A stretch of 64,000 nucleotides of DNA from Deinococcus sp. (GCF_018260555.1 NZ_JAGLBB010000005.1:1-64000), one strand, 5' to 3'; positions 25,656 to 36,584 are shown, counted from the first letter of the stretch. Numbers and translations: made by a program. Notes: generated from the letters alone by a model not told the origin.

Positions 25656-28600
25656 ATGACCGGACCCGCCCTGCCCCCCCTGACCGGGAGTGCCAGCCTC
25701 GACGTGACCGCATTCCGTAAGGGCGCGCGTGACGCGCTGAACGCACTGCGCGAGGTCGTGGACTACGCCAAAAAACAGGGCACGCTGACCCTCACCGCGA
25801 AACTCAGTGGCGCCAGTACGGCCGCCATCCGGAAAACCATCACGGACGCCATGGGCACCGACACCCTCACCGTGAAACTGACGTTCAATCCTGCGAGCGT
25901 CGCCACCGCCGTCCGTGACCTGCGGACTGCTCTAAGTGCCGTGGTCGGCATCAACGTCAGCGCCCTGACCGCCTTGCAGGCGCAGATCAACACGCAGATC
26001 ACGCAACTCACGGCCCTGATCGCCCAGCTGCGCGCGGCCGGTGGGGGCAGCGGCGGGAGCGGGAGCCGGGGCAGCTCGTTCAGCGCTGGGACGCAGGCGT
26101 TGCTCACGGACCTGGAGCGCCTGAACAACGAGTACAAACGCGGGGACGTGAACGCCACCGCCTACGCCGCGCGCCTCACGGGCATCCAGGCCAGCCTGCG
26201 CACCGCCGCCGCCGCTGCCACGGCCGGAAGCGCCGAATTCAGGGCTCTCGACACCGCCCTGACCCGCACCGTGCAGGGCCTCCGGAACGTCAACTCTGAC
26301 GGGATCACCAAACTCCGCACCGAGCTGGCCGGAGCCCGCGCGCAGTTCGACGCCGCCGCTGCCGCTGCCACCACCCTCGCCCAGCGCCGCGCCGCCGTCG
26401 CCGCCTACGAGGCGGACCTGAACCGCATCCGCGTCAGCCTGACCGGCATGGCGGCCGCCGGGAACCTCACTGCCGAGCAGCTCGGGACCGTCAACCGCCT
26501 GCTGGCCCAGACTGCGCGCGAGGGCAACACCCTGCGGGGCGGCATCAACATCGCCGGGCTGAGCGGCAACATCAGCAACGCCCTCCAGCAACTCGCCGGG
26601 TTCGTGCCGGGACTCTCCCAGGTCACGGGCCTGTTCGGCGCGCTGCCCGCCCCGATCCTCGCTACGGTCGCCGCGCTGGGCGCGTTCACGGTCGCCATGG
26701 GCGCCTCGTTCCGCACGGCCGCGCAGTTCCAGCAGGGCATGGCGGACATCAAGGCCCTGACGCAGCCAACCGCGCAGGGCCTGCTGGACCTCCGGGAGGC
26801 CGCGCTGAACATCGGGGAACCGCTGGGCGTGGGCGCCGTCGCCGCGAGCAGAGGCATCCTCGAGCTGAACCGCGCGGGCCTGAGTGCGCAGGACGTGATC
26901 GGAGGCGGACTGGTCGGCGCGCTGAACCTCGCTGGAGCTGCCGGGATCGAGGTCGCCACCGCCGCGAAACTCGGCGCGGCCGCCATGACCGCGTTCAAGC
27001 TCAGCAGCGCGGACCTGCCGAGGATTGCTGATAACTTCGCGAACTTCAGCAACTCCACGTTCCTGGGCGCTGAGGATCTCAGCCAGGCCATCGCCTCGGT
27101 GGGTCCCGTCGCGGTCGGCGCGGGCCTGAGCATCGAGCAGTTTGGCGGCATCATGGCCACCGCCGCGCAGGGCGGTTTCAAGAACATGAGCGACGCGGGC
27201 ACCAGCCTCAAGACCATGCTGCTGTCCCTCCAGTCACCCACTGAGACCGGCGCCGCCGCGCTCGAACGGATCGGCGTGAACGCCTACGACGCGGAAGGCA
27301 ACTTCCGTCCGTTCCTGAGTACCGTGGACGACCTGCGCGCCGCGCTGAAGGGCATGAGCGAACAGGGCCGCAACAAGGTCCTCAAGGACGTGTTCGGGCA
27401 GGACGCCATCCGCATCGCCACCATCCTCGTCGGCCAGAACACCGACGCGATCAACAAGAACATCGCCACGCAGGGCAAACTCGGAGAGGCGGCCCGCGTG
27501 GCGAAAGAGCGCCTGGACACCTACCAGGGCAAGGTCGCGCGCCTCATCGCCGTGTTCGAACGCCTGAAAATCACCCTGGGCGAGAAGCTCCTGCCCGCCG
27601 CGACCGGCCTGATCAAGGGCCTATCAGGCGGCGTGGGCATGCTGGAACGGTTCGCCAACGGTTCGGAGAACATGCTCGGGTACGTCCTGCCGCTCGTGAC
27701 CGCGTTCATCGCGCTCCGGGGGGCCGTGATTGCCGCTGCCGCTCCGGCCATCTGGGCGAGCCTCATGGCGGCCGTCACGACGTTCTTCACCACCGTCAGC
27801 ACCTGGGTAGCCAGGAACCCGTTCGGGCTGATCGCCACCGCCGTGGCCGCGCTGGCCGTCATGGTGAACGAGATCATGGGTGACACGGCCGCCATCTACG
27901 ATCAGGTGGACAAGGCCAATCAGGACTCGTTCGACAGCACCATGAAGCGGGTCAAGGCCCTGACCGACGAGGGCACCGAACTGTCCCGCACTCAGGCGAA
28001 GATGCTCCTCGCGCAGCAGAGCCTCCAGGCAGCCGAGCAGGGCACCGTGACCGGCGTGACGCTCTTCGGGGAACGCACGTACAGCGTGGATCCGCAGGAG
28101 GTGGAGGCCGCCCGCAAACGCCTGGAGGGCTTGCGTCTGGAGCTGGCCGCCCTGCGCAGCGAGGCGGGTCGCCGGGGCACCCTGACGACCACGCAGGTGA
28201 CGAACGTGGACCCGGCGAAGGTCAAGGAACAGAGCGCCGCCGTGCGCGAGCTGCGTAAAACCCTGGACGACCGCGCGTTCCAGCTCAAGATCGGCGGGCT
28301 GGACGGCGTGGAGAAGGAAGTCGCGCAGGTTGGCAAGGCGTTCGATGAGCTACGCAAGAAGCTGAAAACCTCGTTCGGCGGCAACCTCAACAGCAACGAG
28401 CTGAAAGGCGCGCTGGCCGAGCTGGCCGAGGCTCAGGCGAAAGAGGAGCGGGCCGTCCGGGCGAAATACGCCAAGGAACAGGCCGACGAGCGCCGCAAGG
28501 AGTACCAGCAGGCCGCCGCTCAGGCCCGGCAGGGGGCGTTCGACGTGCAACGCGCCGAGATCCAGGCGATGCAGGAGGGCCGCGCCAAAACGCAGGCGGA

Positions 28601-31600
28601 ACGCGACCTGCAGCTCGCCGAGCTGCGCGACGGCGTCGCCCGGCAGGTGGCCGAGTACGCGAAGTACCCGGACCTGAAAGCCCAGGTGGAAAGTGGCGGC
28701 CGGCGCCAGGAGGTCGCGCTGCGCCGCCAGTGGCAGCAGGAGGACCTCGCCACGGCCCGCAGCAACGCTGAGGCGGTCGCCGCTGCCGAGGGGGAGGCCC
28801 GCGCCGCCATCATCGCCGCGATGCCCGAGGGGGCCGCGCGCCGGCAGGCGGAACGGGAAGCCGAGCTGGCCGGGGTCCGGAAGGGCGTCGCGGACCGCCT
28901 CGCCGCCCTGGCCGGTTACCCGGCCGCGCAGGCCCGCATCGAGCAGGCCGGGCAGCAGCAACTCGCCGCCCTCCGGCAGGGCTGGGCGCGGCAGGATGAG
29001 GCGGACGCCCGCGAGCGGGCCAAACGCATCGTCGCCGCATTCCAGGCGGCCCAGGATGCTCAGCTCGCCGCGCAGGGGGCCGCGAGGGACGCCCAGGCGG
29101 CCCAGCTGGACCTGGGCGTGGCGCGCCGGGTCGCTCAGGCCGGGCGGAACGCTCAGGAAGTTGCCCGCATCGAACTGCAGGCCGTCCGGGACCGCGCCGC
29201 CCTGGCCGAGCGGGCCACCCGCGCGGAAGCCCAGGCTCAGCGGGAAACCCTGGCCCGCACCACGAATGAACGCCTGACCGCCGAGGGAGTCACCGCCGCC
29301 GAACAGGCCCAGATCCGCCGCGAGTATTACGCCCGCGTCGCGGAACTGGACAGCACATTCACGGCCGACCAGATCGGGCGCACGCAGGACCGCGAGCAGG
29401 CTGAACGTGACGGCCTGGAACGCATCCGGGCCGCGCAGGTGGCCGCCGCGCAGCAGCCCGTCACGGCCGCCCAGGCAGACCTGAAAGGCCTGGAGAATCA
29501 GAAGGCACTGGCGACCACGGCCGCCGAGCGTCTCGGCATCGAACAGCGGATCGTGGCCGCACAGGACCGCCTCCGGGCCGCGTACCAGGGCATCCTCGAC
29601 CGCACCGCCCAGCTGCGGCTCACGGACGAGGAACGCCGCACCCTGGCGGACGGGGTCACGGAGGCCACGCAGGGGCAGGCACAGGCGACACGGGAGGTGG
29701 TAACAGTGCAACAGGAACTCGTCGATCAGTCCCGCGCGCTGCTGGAATCCCGCCTCGCCCTCGTGGATGCGGAGGGGGAACTGGCACTCCGCATGGCCCG
29801 CACCGACGCCCAGGCTGCCGCTGCCCAGCAACGCCTGCTCAGCAACGCTCAGGGCCGCCTGACCGGACTCGACACCCAGATCAGCGGGGAGACCGACGAA
29901 ACCAAACGGAACGCACTCCTACAGCAGCGCCTGACCCTCACCGGGCAGATCGCTGACCTGCAGGACCGCATCACGGCCGCCCCACTGGACGGGGAACGCC
30001 GCCGCGTGACGCTGTACCAGGCGCAGGCGGAACTGCTGCTCCAGGCGGCTGGCCTCTCCGATGACCGGGTGGCCGGTGCACAGCTGGCCGTGAGGACCGC
30101 GCAGCAGGAAGTGGCACTCGCGCAGCGGGCCCTGGATCTCGCCCGGACCGAGGCGGGGCAGGACGAGGCCCGCACCACCCTCACGCAGAAACAGACGGCT
30201 CTGCTCGCCGCTCAGGCCCAGGCCGTCCAGGCCCGCAACGAATGGGACGCCCAGGCGCTCGACGTGGCAGAGGCGAGATTGCGGGCAGAGGCGCGCATCA
30301 CCGGCATGTCCGAGGATGCCGTGGCCGCCGCACAACTGGACCTGGATCTCACCCGCCAGCGCCTCGCGGCCACCCGGCAGGCGCAGGCCGCCCCGGACCA
30401 GACCGGCACCCGCCGCGCCGAACTGGCGAAACAGGAGCTGGAGCTGACCGCCCAGCAGGCCGAACAGGAACGCAAACTCACGGCCGTCCAGCGGGACCGG
30501 CGCACCCTGGCTGACAGCCTCACTGTCAGCCAGGGAGCCCTGACCCGCGCCCTGACTGGAGGAACAGCGGAGGCGCAGAAGACCGCGCAGATCCAGGCGG
30601 ACCTGCTCACCACCCGCCGCGCCCTGACCACCGCCGAGCGTGAGTACAACAGCGCGGCCAGCAGCGGCGACCCCACCCGCCAGAAGGCCGCGACCGACGC
30701 ACTCACGCAGGCGATCACCGCCCAGCGCGGCGCCGTGCGGGCCCTGGCCGACGGGTACGCCGGGATGCTGACCAACATGGACAACGTGCGGGAGGCCGCC
30801 GCGCGCCTGAACACCGCCGCCTACGGAGAGCAGGGGCGCGCGCTGAGTGCGGCCACCACGCAGCGGGAGCTGGCGAGACTCCAGGCCATCGAGACCCGCC
30901 GAAACGCCGCACGCGAGCAGCTGGCCGAGGCGCTCGGGGGCAGCGACGCCGACCTGATCGCCAGGGCCGCCAACGAGTTCGCTACGCAGGAGGAACGCTA
31001 CCGCAAGCAGGCCGACGCGCTGGACAAGGCCGGAGCCAAATTCACCCGGACGGGGCAAAAGGAAGCGCAGGGCCTCGCGGATCAGGTGGACGCCCTCGGC
31101 ATCCAGTACGACCGTGAGAGCGTGATCGTGCAGGAACGCATCCGGGCAGCGAACAAAGAAGCGGAAGCAGCGCGGCTGTTCAGTGACGCTGTGGACCGCT
31201 TCAGCAAATCTGCGGTCGCGCGCGCCCCCGCACCCGTAACCTATTCGTACCAGGGGAAATCGTTCGAGAGCATGGCGGCGGTCAACTCATACGCGGACCA
31301 GGAACGCCGCGAGCAGAACCGTCAGACTCTCGCGCAGGCGGCAGCGGCCCTGAAATCCGCGCAGGTCAGCGCATCGTCCGCTCGCGTGTACAACGCGAGT
31401 GGGGAGTTGATCTATGACGCAGCGCAGGTATTCGACGCGGGCGGACAGGCATTGATCAAAACTCTAAAAACAACCCTGCCGGAAGCGGCGCGCTCCGCGT
31501 CACCCGCGCCCGCCACCGTTCCCGCCCCGAACCACACCACCAACTGGGACGTGGAGGTCACGGTAAACGGCGCAGGCCTGAACCCTGACCAGGTGGCAGA

Positions 31601-31655
31601 CCGAGTCATCGGGAAACTGGAGGACCGCGCCCGCCGGTCCGGGAGGAACTGCTGA
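25656..31655 (+). CDS. Tail tape measure protein
   Basis: 1999 residues from ATG 25656, with AGGAGG at 25643-25648. The TP901-type core lies at about residues 350-630 (QQGMADIKALTQPTAQGLLDLREAA, NFSNSTFLGAEDLSQAIASVG, GGFKNMSDAGTSLKTMLLSLQSP in pieces). Hydrophobic segments follow (about 660-740), then ~1000 residues of almost unbroken Ala/Gln/Glu/Arg coiled coil. It sets tail length: at about 0.15 nm per residue, some 300 nm. Its size indicates a long flexible siphovirus-type tail. Confidence 0.95.
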   Translation: MTGPALPPLTGSASLDVTAFRKGARDALNALREVVDYAKKQGTLTLTAKLSGASTAAIRKTITDAMGTDTLTVKLTFNPASVATAVRDLRTALSAVVGINVSALTALQAQINTQITQLTALIAQLRAAGGGSGGSGSRGSSFSAGTQALLTDLERLNNEYKRGDVNATAYAARLTGIQASLRTAAAAATAGSAEFRALDTALTRTVQGLRNVNSDGITKLRTELAGARAQFDAAAAAATTLAQRRAAVAAYEADLNRIRVSLTGMAAAGNLTAEQLGTVNRLLAQTAREGNTLRGGINIAGLSGNISNALQQLAGFVPGLSQVTGLFGALPAPILATVAALGAFTVAMGASFRTAAQFQQGMADIKALTQPTAQGLLDLREAALNIGEPLGVGAVAASRGILELNRAGLSAQDVIGGGLVGALNLAGAAGIEVATAAKLGAAAMTAFKLSSADLPRIADNFANFSNSTFLGAEDLSQAIASVGPVAVGAGLSIEQFGGIMATAAQGGFKNMSDAGTSLKTMLLSLQSPTETGAAALERIGVNAYDAEGNFRPFLSTVDDLRAALKGMSEQGRNKVLKDVFGQDAIRIATILVGQNTDAINKNIATQGKLGEAARVAKERLDTYQGKVARLIAVFERLKITLGEKLLPAATGLIKGLSGGVGMLERFANGSENMLGYVLPLVTAFIALRGAVIAAAAPAIWASLMAAVTTFFTTVSTWVARNPFGLIATAVAALAVMVNEIMGDTAAIYDQVDKANQDSFDSTMKRVKALTDEGTELSRTQAKMLLAQQSLQAAEQGTVTGVTLFGERTYSVDPQEVEAARKRLEGLRLELAALRSEAGRRGTLTTTQVTNVDPAKVKEQSAAVRELRKTLDDRAFQLKIGGLDGVEKEVAQVGKAFDELRKKLKTSFGGNLNSNELKGALAELAEAQAKEERAVRAKYAKEQADERRKEYQQAAAQARQGAFDVQRAEIQAMQEGRAKTQAERDLQLAELRDGVARQVAEYAKYPDLKAQVESGGRRQEVALRRQWQQEDLATARSNAEAVAAAEGEARAAIIAAMPEGAARRQAEREAELAGVRKGVADRLAALAGYPAAQARIEQAGQQQLAALRQGWARQDEADARERAKRIVAAFQAAQDAQLAAQGAARDAQAAQLDLGVARRVAQAGRNAQEVARIELQAVRDRAALAERATRAEAQAQRETLARTTNERLTAEGVTAAEQAQIRREYYARVAELDSTFTADQIGRTQDREQAERDGLERIRAAQVAAAQQPVTAAQADLKGLENQKALATTAAERLGIEQRIVAAQDRLRAAYQGILDRTAQLRLTDEERRTLADGVTEATQGQAQATREVVTVQQELVDQSRALLESRLALVDAEGELALRMARTDAQAAAAQQRLLSNAQGRLTGLDTQISGETDETKRNALLQQRLTLTGQIADLQDRITAAPLDGERRRVTLYQAQAELLLQAAGLSDDRVAGAQLAVRTAQQEVALAQRALDLARTEAGQDEARTTLTQKQTALLAAQAQAVQARNEWDAQALDVAEARLRAEARITGMSEDAVAAAQLDLDLTRQRLAATRQAQAAPDQTGTRRAELAKQELELTAQQAEQERKLTAVQRDRRTLADSLTVSQGALTRALTGGTAEAQKTAQIQADLLTTRRALTTAEREYNSAASSGDPTRQKAATDALTQAITAQRGAVRALADGYAGMLTNMDNVREAAARLNTAAYGEQGRALSAATTQRELARLQAIETRRNAAREQLAEALGGSDADLIARAANEFATQEERYRKQADALDKAGAKFTRTGQKEAQGLADQVDALGIQYDRESVIVQERIRAANKEAEAARLFSDAVDRFSKSAVARAPAPVTYSYQGKSFESMAAVNSYADQERREQNRQTLAQAAAALKSAQVSASSARVYNASGELIYDAAQVFDAGGQALIKTLKTTLPEAARSASPAPATVPAPNHTTNWDVEVTVNGAGLNPDQVADRVIGKLEDRARRSGRNC

Positions 31656-32032
31656 TGGCCCGATACACCCTGATCATCGCCGGGGTCACCATGAACCCCA
31701 GCGTGCCCCCGGACGCCGTGAGACGCGCCGGGGGGGGCCGGGCCGTCCGGGACCGCGTGAGTGTCACCGGGGTCAACCTGCGCTCCCTCGGGCCGGTCAC
31801 GCCCACCCGCGTGGCCATCGTCAGCCCCGGCCCGGAGTGGGTGCTGACCGAGTCGCAGATCGCGCACCTGAGTACCCTGGAGCGCTCCGGCGCCCCGTTC
31901 AGCGTGACGCTGGGCGAGGGCTACGAGGTCAGCGGCACGTTCAACAGTTGCCGCCTCGACGGTGACGCCGTGTTCCGGCCCGCCCGCGCGCCCGGCTGGG
32001 CCAACTACTCATTCACCCTGCACCTCGGCTAG
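31655..32032 (+). CDS. Small tail protein downstream of the tape measure
   Basis: 125 residues, start shares a base with the tape measure stop (TGATG). Basic middle (RRAGGGRAVRDRVSVTG) and a beta-rich C-terminus (VTLGEGYEVSGTFNSCRLDG). Position suggests a distal-tail or tail-tip component. No family recognised. Confidence 0.6.
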   Translation: MARYTLIIAGVTMNPSVPPDAVRRAGGGRAVRDRVSVTGVNLRSLGPVTPTRVAIVSPGPEWVLTESQIAHLSTLERSGAPFSVTLGEGYEVSGTFNSCRLDGDAVFRPARAPGWANYSFTLHLG

Positions 32033-32040
32033 GAGCCACG

Positions 32041-32367
32041 ATGAAACAACTCACCCTGCAGGGCCCGACCGGGGCCACCATCACCGCCTGGGATTTCGGG
32101 GAGGTCGCCACCGGGCAGCAGTCCGCATCCCTGACCATCACCCTCCGCAATACCGGCGACGAACCTCTGACCAGCATCACCGCCAGCATCAGCCAGGGCA
32201 GCAGCGCCGACGGGGAGCTGCGCGTCACGCTCGCCGGGATCGCCCTGACCGGCACGCCTGCCGCTCTCCCCAACCTCGTCCCCGGCGCCGGGCACGCTGG
32301 CACCGCCATGTTCATCGGCCCGAACATCCCCGTCGACTCGGGCACGCTGCGCTGGACCGCCAGCTGA
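32041..32367 (+). CDS. Ig-like beta-sandwich tail protein
   Basis: 108 residues with the pattern of an abnormal-spindle/Ig-like domain: WDFGEVATGQQSASLTITLRNTGDEPL, then repeated short strands. Such domains decorate phage tails and bind host surfaces weakly. Eight bases after the previous gene, in the tail-tip cluster. Confidence 0.6.
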   Translation: MKQLTLQGPTGATITAWDFGEVATGQQSASLTITLRNTGDEPLTSITASISQGSSADGELRVTLAGIALTGTPAALPNLVPGAGHAGTAMFIGPNIPVDSGTLRWTAS

Positions 32368-32378
32368 GGAGGTGACCC

Positions 32379-34604
32379 ATGCCGCTCATTCTCCAGTTCA
32401 GTGATGGCGCACCCCCGTCCGGCCTCTCTGGCGAGGTGGTATTCAGCGCCCGCACTCCCCCGAGCGTGCGCGGCAGCGTCACCCTGACTGCGCGCCGCCC
32501 CATTCCGATCAGCGGGGAGGCCTCTTTCAGCGCGTCCATGCCCACCCCGGGCGTCGGCAGCAGCCGGGACATCGAGTACGTCACCGACCTCACCGGACTG
32601 CCCGGCCAGGTCACCACGGCCGAGTACCGCCACGCCGGCCAATATGAGGAGCTGACCGTGACGGTGGACGGCCTGCACCCCCTGGCCACCCCGACCGCGC
32701 AGATCAGGCTCCAGGCGCGGAACGGGACCGGCGCGCTGCTGGGCGAGTTGCCGACCCGCGTGTTCAGCGCGGCCACGCAGGAACCCCAGCTCGACACGGG
32801 GGAGGGCCAGACGACGTTCGTGTTCCGCAACTCCTTCGACCACCTCCTGCGCGGGGTGCGCCTCCCCGAACTGATCGCCTGGAAACTCAACCCCAGCCCC
32901 GACCTGTGCACGGGCGGCCGCCAGGAGCGGAACGTCAGCGAACTGGTGCGCGCCGTCATGCAGGCGCACGTGGACGGCGCGTTCCGCCTCGACGACGACC
33001 CGCTCCGGAGCAGCAGCTGGGTGGAGGGCCGCACCGACTACAGCACCCTCGGGAAAACCCCGCAGCAGGTGTGGGACGACACGTACGGCCTGCTGGGCAT
33101 GGCGTTGTGGGTCGCGCCGCTCGACACGGGCATCCGGCTGGTCGGCACGTGGCCGCAACCCACCGCGCCGGGCACCGGCCCCAGCATCAGCGCGGACTGG
33201 CGCCTGACCGACCTGCCGCAGCGGCAGTGGTTTCAGACGCCCAGACGCCTGACCCTGCGCGGCGCCGAGCGCGCCACACCCCTGACGCCGGGCCTGCTGC
33301 TGGACCTGATCGGCCCCGACCCGGCCCGCACGGAACTGGAGCGCGAGTTGCTCCCGAACGCGGAGTGGTTCGAGCCTGCCGAGAGCAGCGGCACGAGCAC
33401 CGTGCAGCGCGGGTACCGGAAGCTGGGTGGGCAGCTGGTGTCTCAGGTGGAAGTGACCACCGGGGACGTGAGTGTCACCGAGACCGTGGACGGGCAGCCC
33501 AGGGTGCGCCTGCTGTACGGGGTGGCCACCGGGTACAAACGCACCGAGACCACCTACGACCCGGTCTGCCACGGGCGGCCGGTCTCACAGCGCACCGAGA
33601 CGCGCGGCTGGGGGTACGACCTGAAGACCCCGCTCGGCACGTTCAGCGTCCCCGGCCCCGGCCTGAACATCAACCTGCAAACCGGGGACCTCGTGGCGAA
33701 CGAGACCACCCTCACGACCTACCGCTACAGCTCCCAGGGGCACCAGACCAGCGAGACCACCACCACCCGCAGGCTCGCGAGCATGGAGCAGGCGGGCGCG
33801 GACGGGGACCTCGCGGACCGGGGGCCGCTGACCGAACGCGAGTACGTCACGCAGACCATCACGCAGACCTGGGCGCCGATGGGCGCGGGGCGCTGGCGCT
33901 ACAGCAGTGGCGTGAGCGGGCAGACCCTGGTCCCGGTGTACGACGCAGGGACCCGGGAGGCGGTACGTACCGTCGCCCTGACCCGCAGCACCCCGGATGC
34001 GCCGCGCGTGACCGATCAGGCCCCCCCGAGCTACGATTGCCGGCCGTACTGTGAGGTGATCCGCGAACTGCTGGACCCCACCGGCGTCGTGCTGAACGCC
34101 GGGGACGCCGGGCTGGCCGAGGAGCGTGAAATCAACGTACCCATGCTCCGCGCCGCCGACCTGAGCGGCGTGGCGCGGCGCGTCCTGAGCGCCGACTGGC
34201 ACCGCGAGGTCCGGACGTTCAGCGTGCCGTTCCCGGTCGGCTACCACCCGGGCAGCTGGCTGGCAGACGGCCGGGTGCAGGGTCTCACCATCCGCCTGGG
34301 CGGGCCGGACGATGTGGTGTCCGAGATCACCTGCGCCCGCCTTGACGCCACCCTGATGGGGCCGGGCAGCGCGGCCGTCGAACCCCTGCGCGCCGACCCG
34401 AACGCCGGGCGGGCGCTGATGCTCGCCGGGGCACCGGGTGGCGCGCGAGTCCGGCTCGTGACCGGCTGGGACCCCGGGGTGAACGAGGCAATCGTCGAGG
34501 ACGCCCTGGTGGTGTTCCGCTCCGGGTACCCGCCCCGTCCGGGGGATGAGATCGAGTGGCAGCTGGTCAGAGGCCAGAGGGAGGCGACGAATGCCCGACG
34601 ATGA
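32379..34604 (+). CDS. Baseplate hub / distal tail protein
   Basis: 741 residues. An N-terminal beta domain, then a region (about 170-260) with helix-turn motifs and VWDDTYGLLGMALWVAPLDTGIRLVGTWPQP, reminiscent of hub proteins that fold like gp27. The C-terminal ~300 residues are beta-rich. AGGAGG precedes the ATG. Probably closes the tail tube and anchors fibres. It overlaps the next gene by 14 bases. Confidence 0.6.
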   Translation: MPLILQFSDGAPPSGLSGEVVFSARTPPSVRGSVTLTARRPIPISGEASFSASMPTPGVGSSRDIEYVTDLTGLPGQVTTAEYRHAGQYEELTVTVDGLHPLATPTAQIRLQARNGTGALLGELPTRVFSAATQEPQLDTGEGQTTFVFRNSFDHLLRGVRLPELIAWKLNPSPDLCTGGRQERNVSELVRAVMQAHVDGAFRLDDDPLRSSSWVEGRTDYSTLGKTPQQVWDDTYGLLGMALWVAPLDTGIRLVGTWPQPTAPGTGPSISADWRLTDLPQRQWFQTPRRLTLRGAERATPLTPGLLLDLIGPDPARTELERELLPNAEWFEPAESSGTSTVQRGYRKLGGQLVSQVEVTTGDVSVTETVDGQPRVRLLYGVATGYKRTETTYDPVCHGRPVSQRTETRGWGYDLKTPLGTFSVPGPGLNINLQTGDLVANETTLTTYRYSSQGHQTSETTTTRRLASMEQAGADGDLADRGPLTEREYVTQTITQTWAPMGAGRWRYSSGVSGQTLVPVYDAGTREAVRTVALTRSTPDAPRVTDQAPPSYDCRPYCEVIRELLDPTGVVLNAGDAGLAEEREINVPMLRAADLSGVARRVLSADWHREVRTFSVPFPVGYHPGSWLADGRVQGLTIRLGGPDDVVSEITCARLDATLMGPGSAAVEPLRADPNAGRALMLAGAPGGARVRLVTGWDPGVNEAIVEDALVVFRSGYPPRPGDEIEWQLVRGQREATNARR

Positions 34605-35928
34605 CCTGCTGACCCTCCTGCTGGGGTGCGGGTGCCGGAAACGCTGCTGCTGCGGCGCACCTGACCCTGCGCCTGCACAGGCGGCTACCCCGCTGTTCGG
34701 GCAGGCCCCCCGGACCGTCCCGCCCCCACGCCTGCCGGACGAGACACCCTTCATCCCGCCGCCGCCCTGGTACGCGACCGGGCAGCGGCCCAGCGACTTC
34801 GGGAACCAGCACGTGCCGCGCAACGCGTCGGACGGACGGCCCCTGTCGCGGGCAGGCGGCGACGATACCCAGCGGGCCTTCACGCTGGATGACGGGAGGC
34901 TGCGCAGCCTGACCGACTCGTACACCGTGGATCACGAGGCGCGCGTGATCCGGCCCAACGATGAGATCACTGGCATCGAGGAGACCCAGACCACCGCGCC
35001 GGGCGAGTATTTCGTGACCGGCACGCGCGTCTGGACGTTCATCTCCGGGCCCGGGTGGAGGGTCCCCGAGCCGTCCACCACCATGTCCAGCACGTTCTCG
35101 CGGACGTACACCATCAGCACGAACCGGGTGATTCCGTACGCGACCGGAGTGGAGACCAGCAGCACCCGCACGGTCAAGCACACCAACCAGGCCAAGTTGA
35201 TCGATTTCACGTACCAGGATCAGGAGATGATCAGTAACAGCGTTGCTCCCGTCCGGCCGACCGAACTGCGCTTCGAGGTGTTCAAGGACTCGACAGGCGA
35301 GGTGTTGTTCAAACTGGTGGGGCTCGTGAACCGTGGCCTGGGCACGCCGAACGAGGAGCACCCGATGGGCCTGGGGAGCTGGCTCATCCCCATTCCGACC
35401 GGCCGGTTTTCGGGCGGCCCCGATGACGCGAGGACCGCCTACCCGTTCACCCCGAACCAGATCTATAACCTACCCATCGGGGAGCGCACCCGCAGCGTTC
35501 CCATCCAGCTCGTCTGGGCGCCACTGGAAACCGGACCCCGGCCGGAGTTGCGGTCCCGCGGGGAACGCTGGCGCGGCCCGGGGGGCGCCGTGACGGTGCA
35601 GGGCTACCCCACCAGCGATCACGCGGCGCTGGTGGGCACGGACATCCTGACCTGCCCGGCCGGATCGTGGAGCGGCCCGGGCAGTTGGGCCGCGTACCGA
35701 CGCGCGGCGGGCGGGACGGTGCTGCTGATCGAGCACGCCGATCAGGTGACGCGCGTCGACCTGCCCCCCGGACCTGACCCTCCCACCGCGCAGTCCGTGC
35801 CACTGGCCGTGTTCCTCGCGGGCCTGGGCATCACGGAGTGGCGGGGCTTCGGCCGCGCCGGGCCGCTGCATAACACCTGGCCGCCGCACGAGGCGACCAC
35901 GCGCGACTCGGGGAGCTCTGCTAACTGA
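34591..35928 (+). CDS. Tail-tip structural protein, unknown family
   Basis: 445 residues from ATG 34591 with AGGGAGG upstream. A cysteine cluster near the N-terminus (LLGCGCRKRCCCGAP) is unusual for a structural protein and could bind metal or form disulfides. A Pro-rich linker and long beta-rich region follow. Co-transcribed with the hub gene. Confidence 0.6.
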   Translation: MPDDDLLTLLLGCGCRKRCCCGAPDPAPAQAATPLFGQAPRTVPPPRLPDETPFIPPPPWYATGQRPSDFGNQHVPRNASDGRPLSRAGGDDTQRAFTLDDGRLRSLTDSYTVDHEARVIRPNDEITGIEETQTTAPGEYFVTGTRVWTFISGPGWRVPEPSTTMSSTFSRTYTISTNRVIPYATGVETSSTRTVKHTNQAKLIDFTYQDQEMISNSVAPVRPTELRFEVFKDSTGEVLFKLVGLVNRGLGTPNEEHPMGLGSWLIPIPTGRFSGGPDDARTAYPFTPNQIYNLPIGERTRSVPIQLVWAPLETGPRPELRSRGERWRGPGGAVTVQGYPTSDHAALVGTDILTCPAGSWSGPGSWAAYRRAAGGTVLLIEHADQVTRVDLPPGPDPPTAQSVPLAVFLAGLGITEWRGFGRAGPLHNTWPPHEATTRDSGSSAN

Positions 35929-36584
35929 TGGCCGTCACGATCAGAGATAACGACCCCTGGACGCACGCTCACCCGGACGAGTGGCGCGCGGCTCGGCTGG
36001 CGCGGCAGAAACGACCACCCCAACCGGACAACCGGGTGCCGCCCCCGCCGCCGCTGGGCGTGCGGGTCACGGATTCCCTGGGGGCCCCCCTGCGCGACGA
36101 GGCGCTGCCAAGAGGGCACGCCCCGTGGCTGTGCCCAGAGCGGGTAGAGGTCTGGAACGGCGCGGCGTGGCTGGAGAGTGCTGCTGCCCTGAAGGCACTC
36201 GCCAAGCGCAGCCTGTACCTGCCCGCCGCGTGGCCGGACGAGACCGACGACCGGACCGGCGTGACCGGGCGGCTGCGGGTCACGTTCCCGCCCGGACCCG
36301 CGACCCTGAGCACGCCCGTCCGGCGGGTCCTGACGGCCCGCGCGACGGTCGGCGTGTGGCTGGTGGACGCGCAGACCGCCGCGTGGCTGGTGGACGGGCA
36401 GGCCACCACCGCGTACCCGCTCGGGCCGCACGCGCCCGGGGGCAAGCGCCCCCCGCGCGGCGTCCACCCCTGGGCGATCAGGACCGCCCTCGTGGCCCCC
36501 CCCAGCGACCCCCTCATCCTCGAACTCGACACGCGCGGCAGCCGCTTCTCGCAGCTGCTGCTCGCCTTATCAGGAGCGCCATGA
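35928..36584 (+). CDS. Tail protein, unknown
   Basis: 218 residues. N-terminus DPWTHAHPDEWRAARLARQKR, a poly-Pro stretch (VPPPPPLG), then beta strands. One-base overlap with the preceding stop and ATGA-type overlap with the fibre gene. Probably an adaptor between hub and fibre. Confidence 0.6.
   Translation: MAVTIRDNDPWTHAHPDEWRAARLARQKRPPQPDNRVPPPPPLGVRVTDSLGAPLRDEALPRGHAPWLCPERVEVWNGAAWLESAAALKALAKRSLYLPAAWPDETDDRTGVTGRLRVTFPPGPATLSTPVRRVLTARATVGVWLVDAQTAAWLVDGQATTAYPLGPHAPGGKRPPRGVHPWAIRTALVAPPSDPLILELDTRGSRFSQLLLALSGAP

Noticed and set aside
25656..31655. Many long open frames antisense to or overlapping the tape measure gene
   Set aside because: They mirror the high-GC codon bias of the coiled-coil sequence and have no start signals or domain-like sequence.
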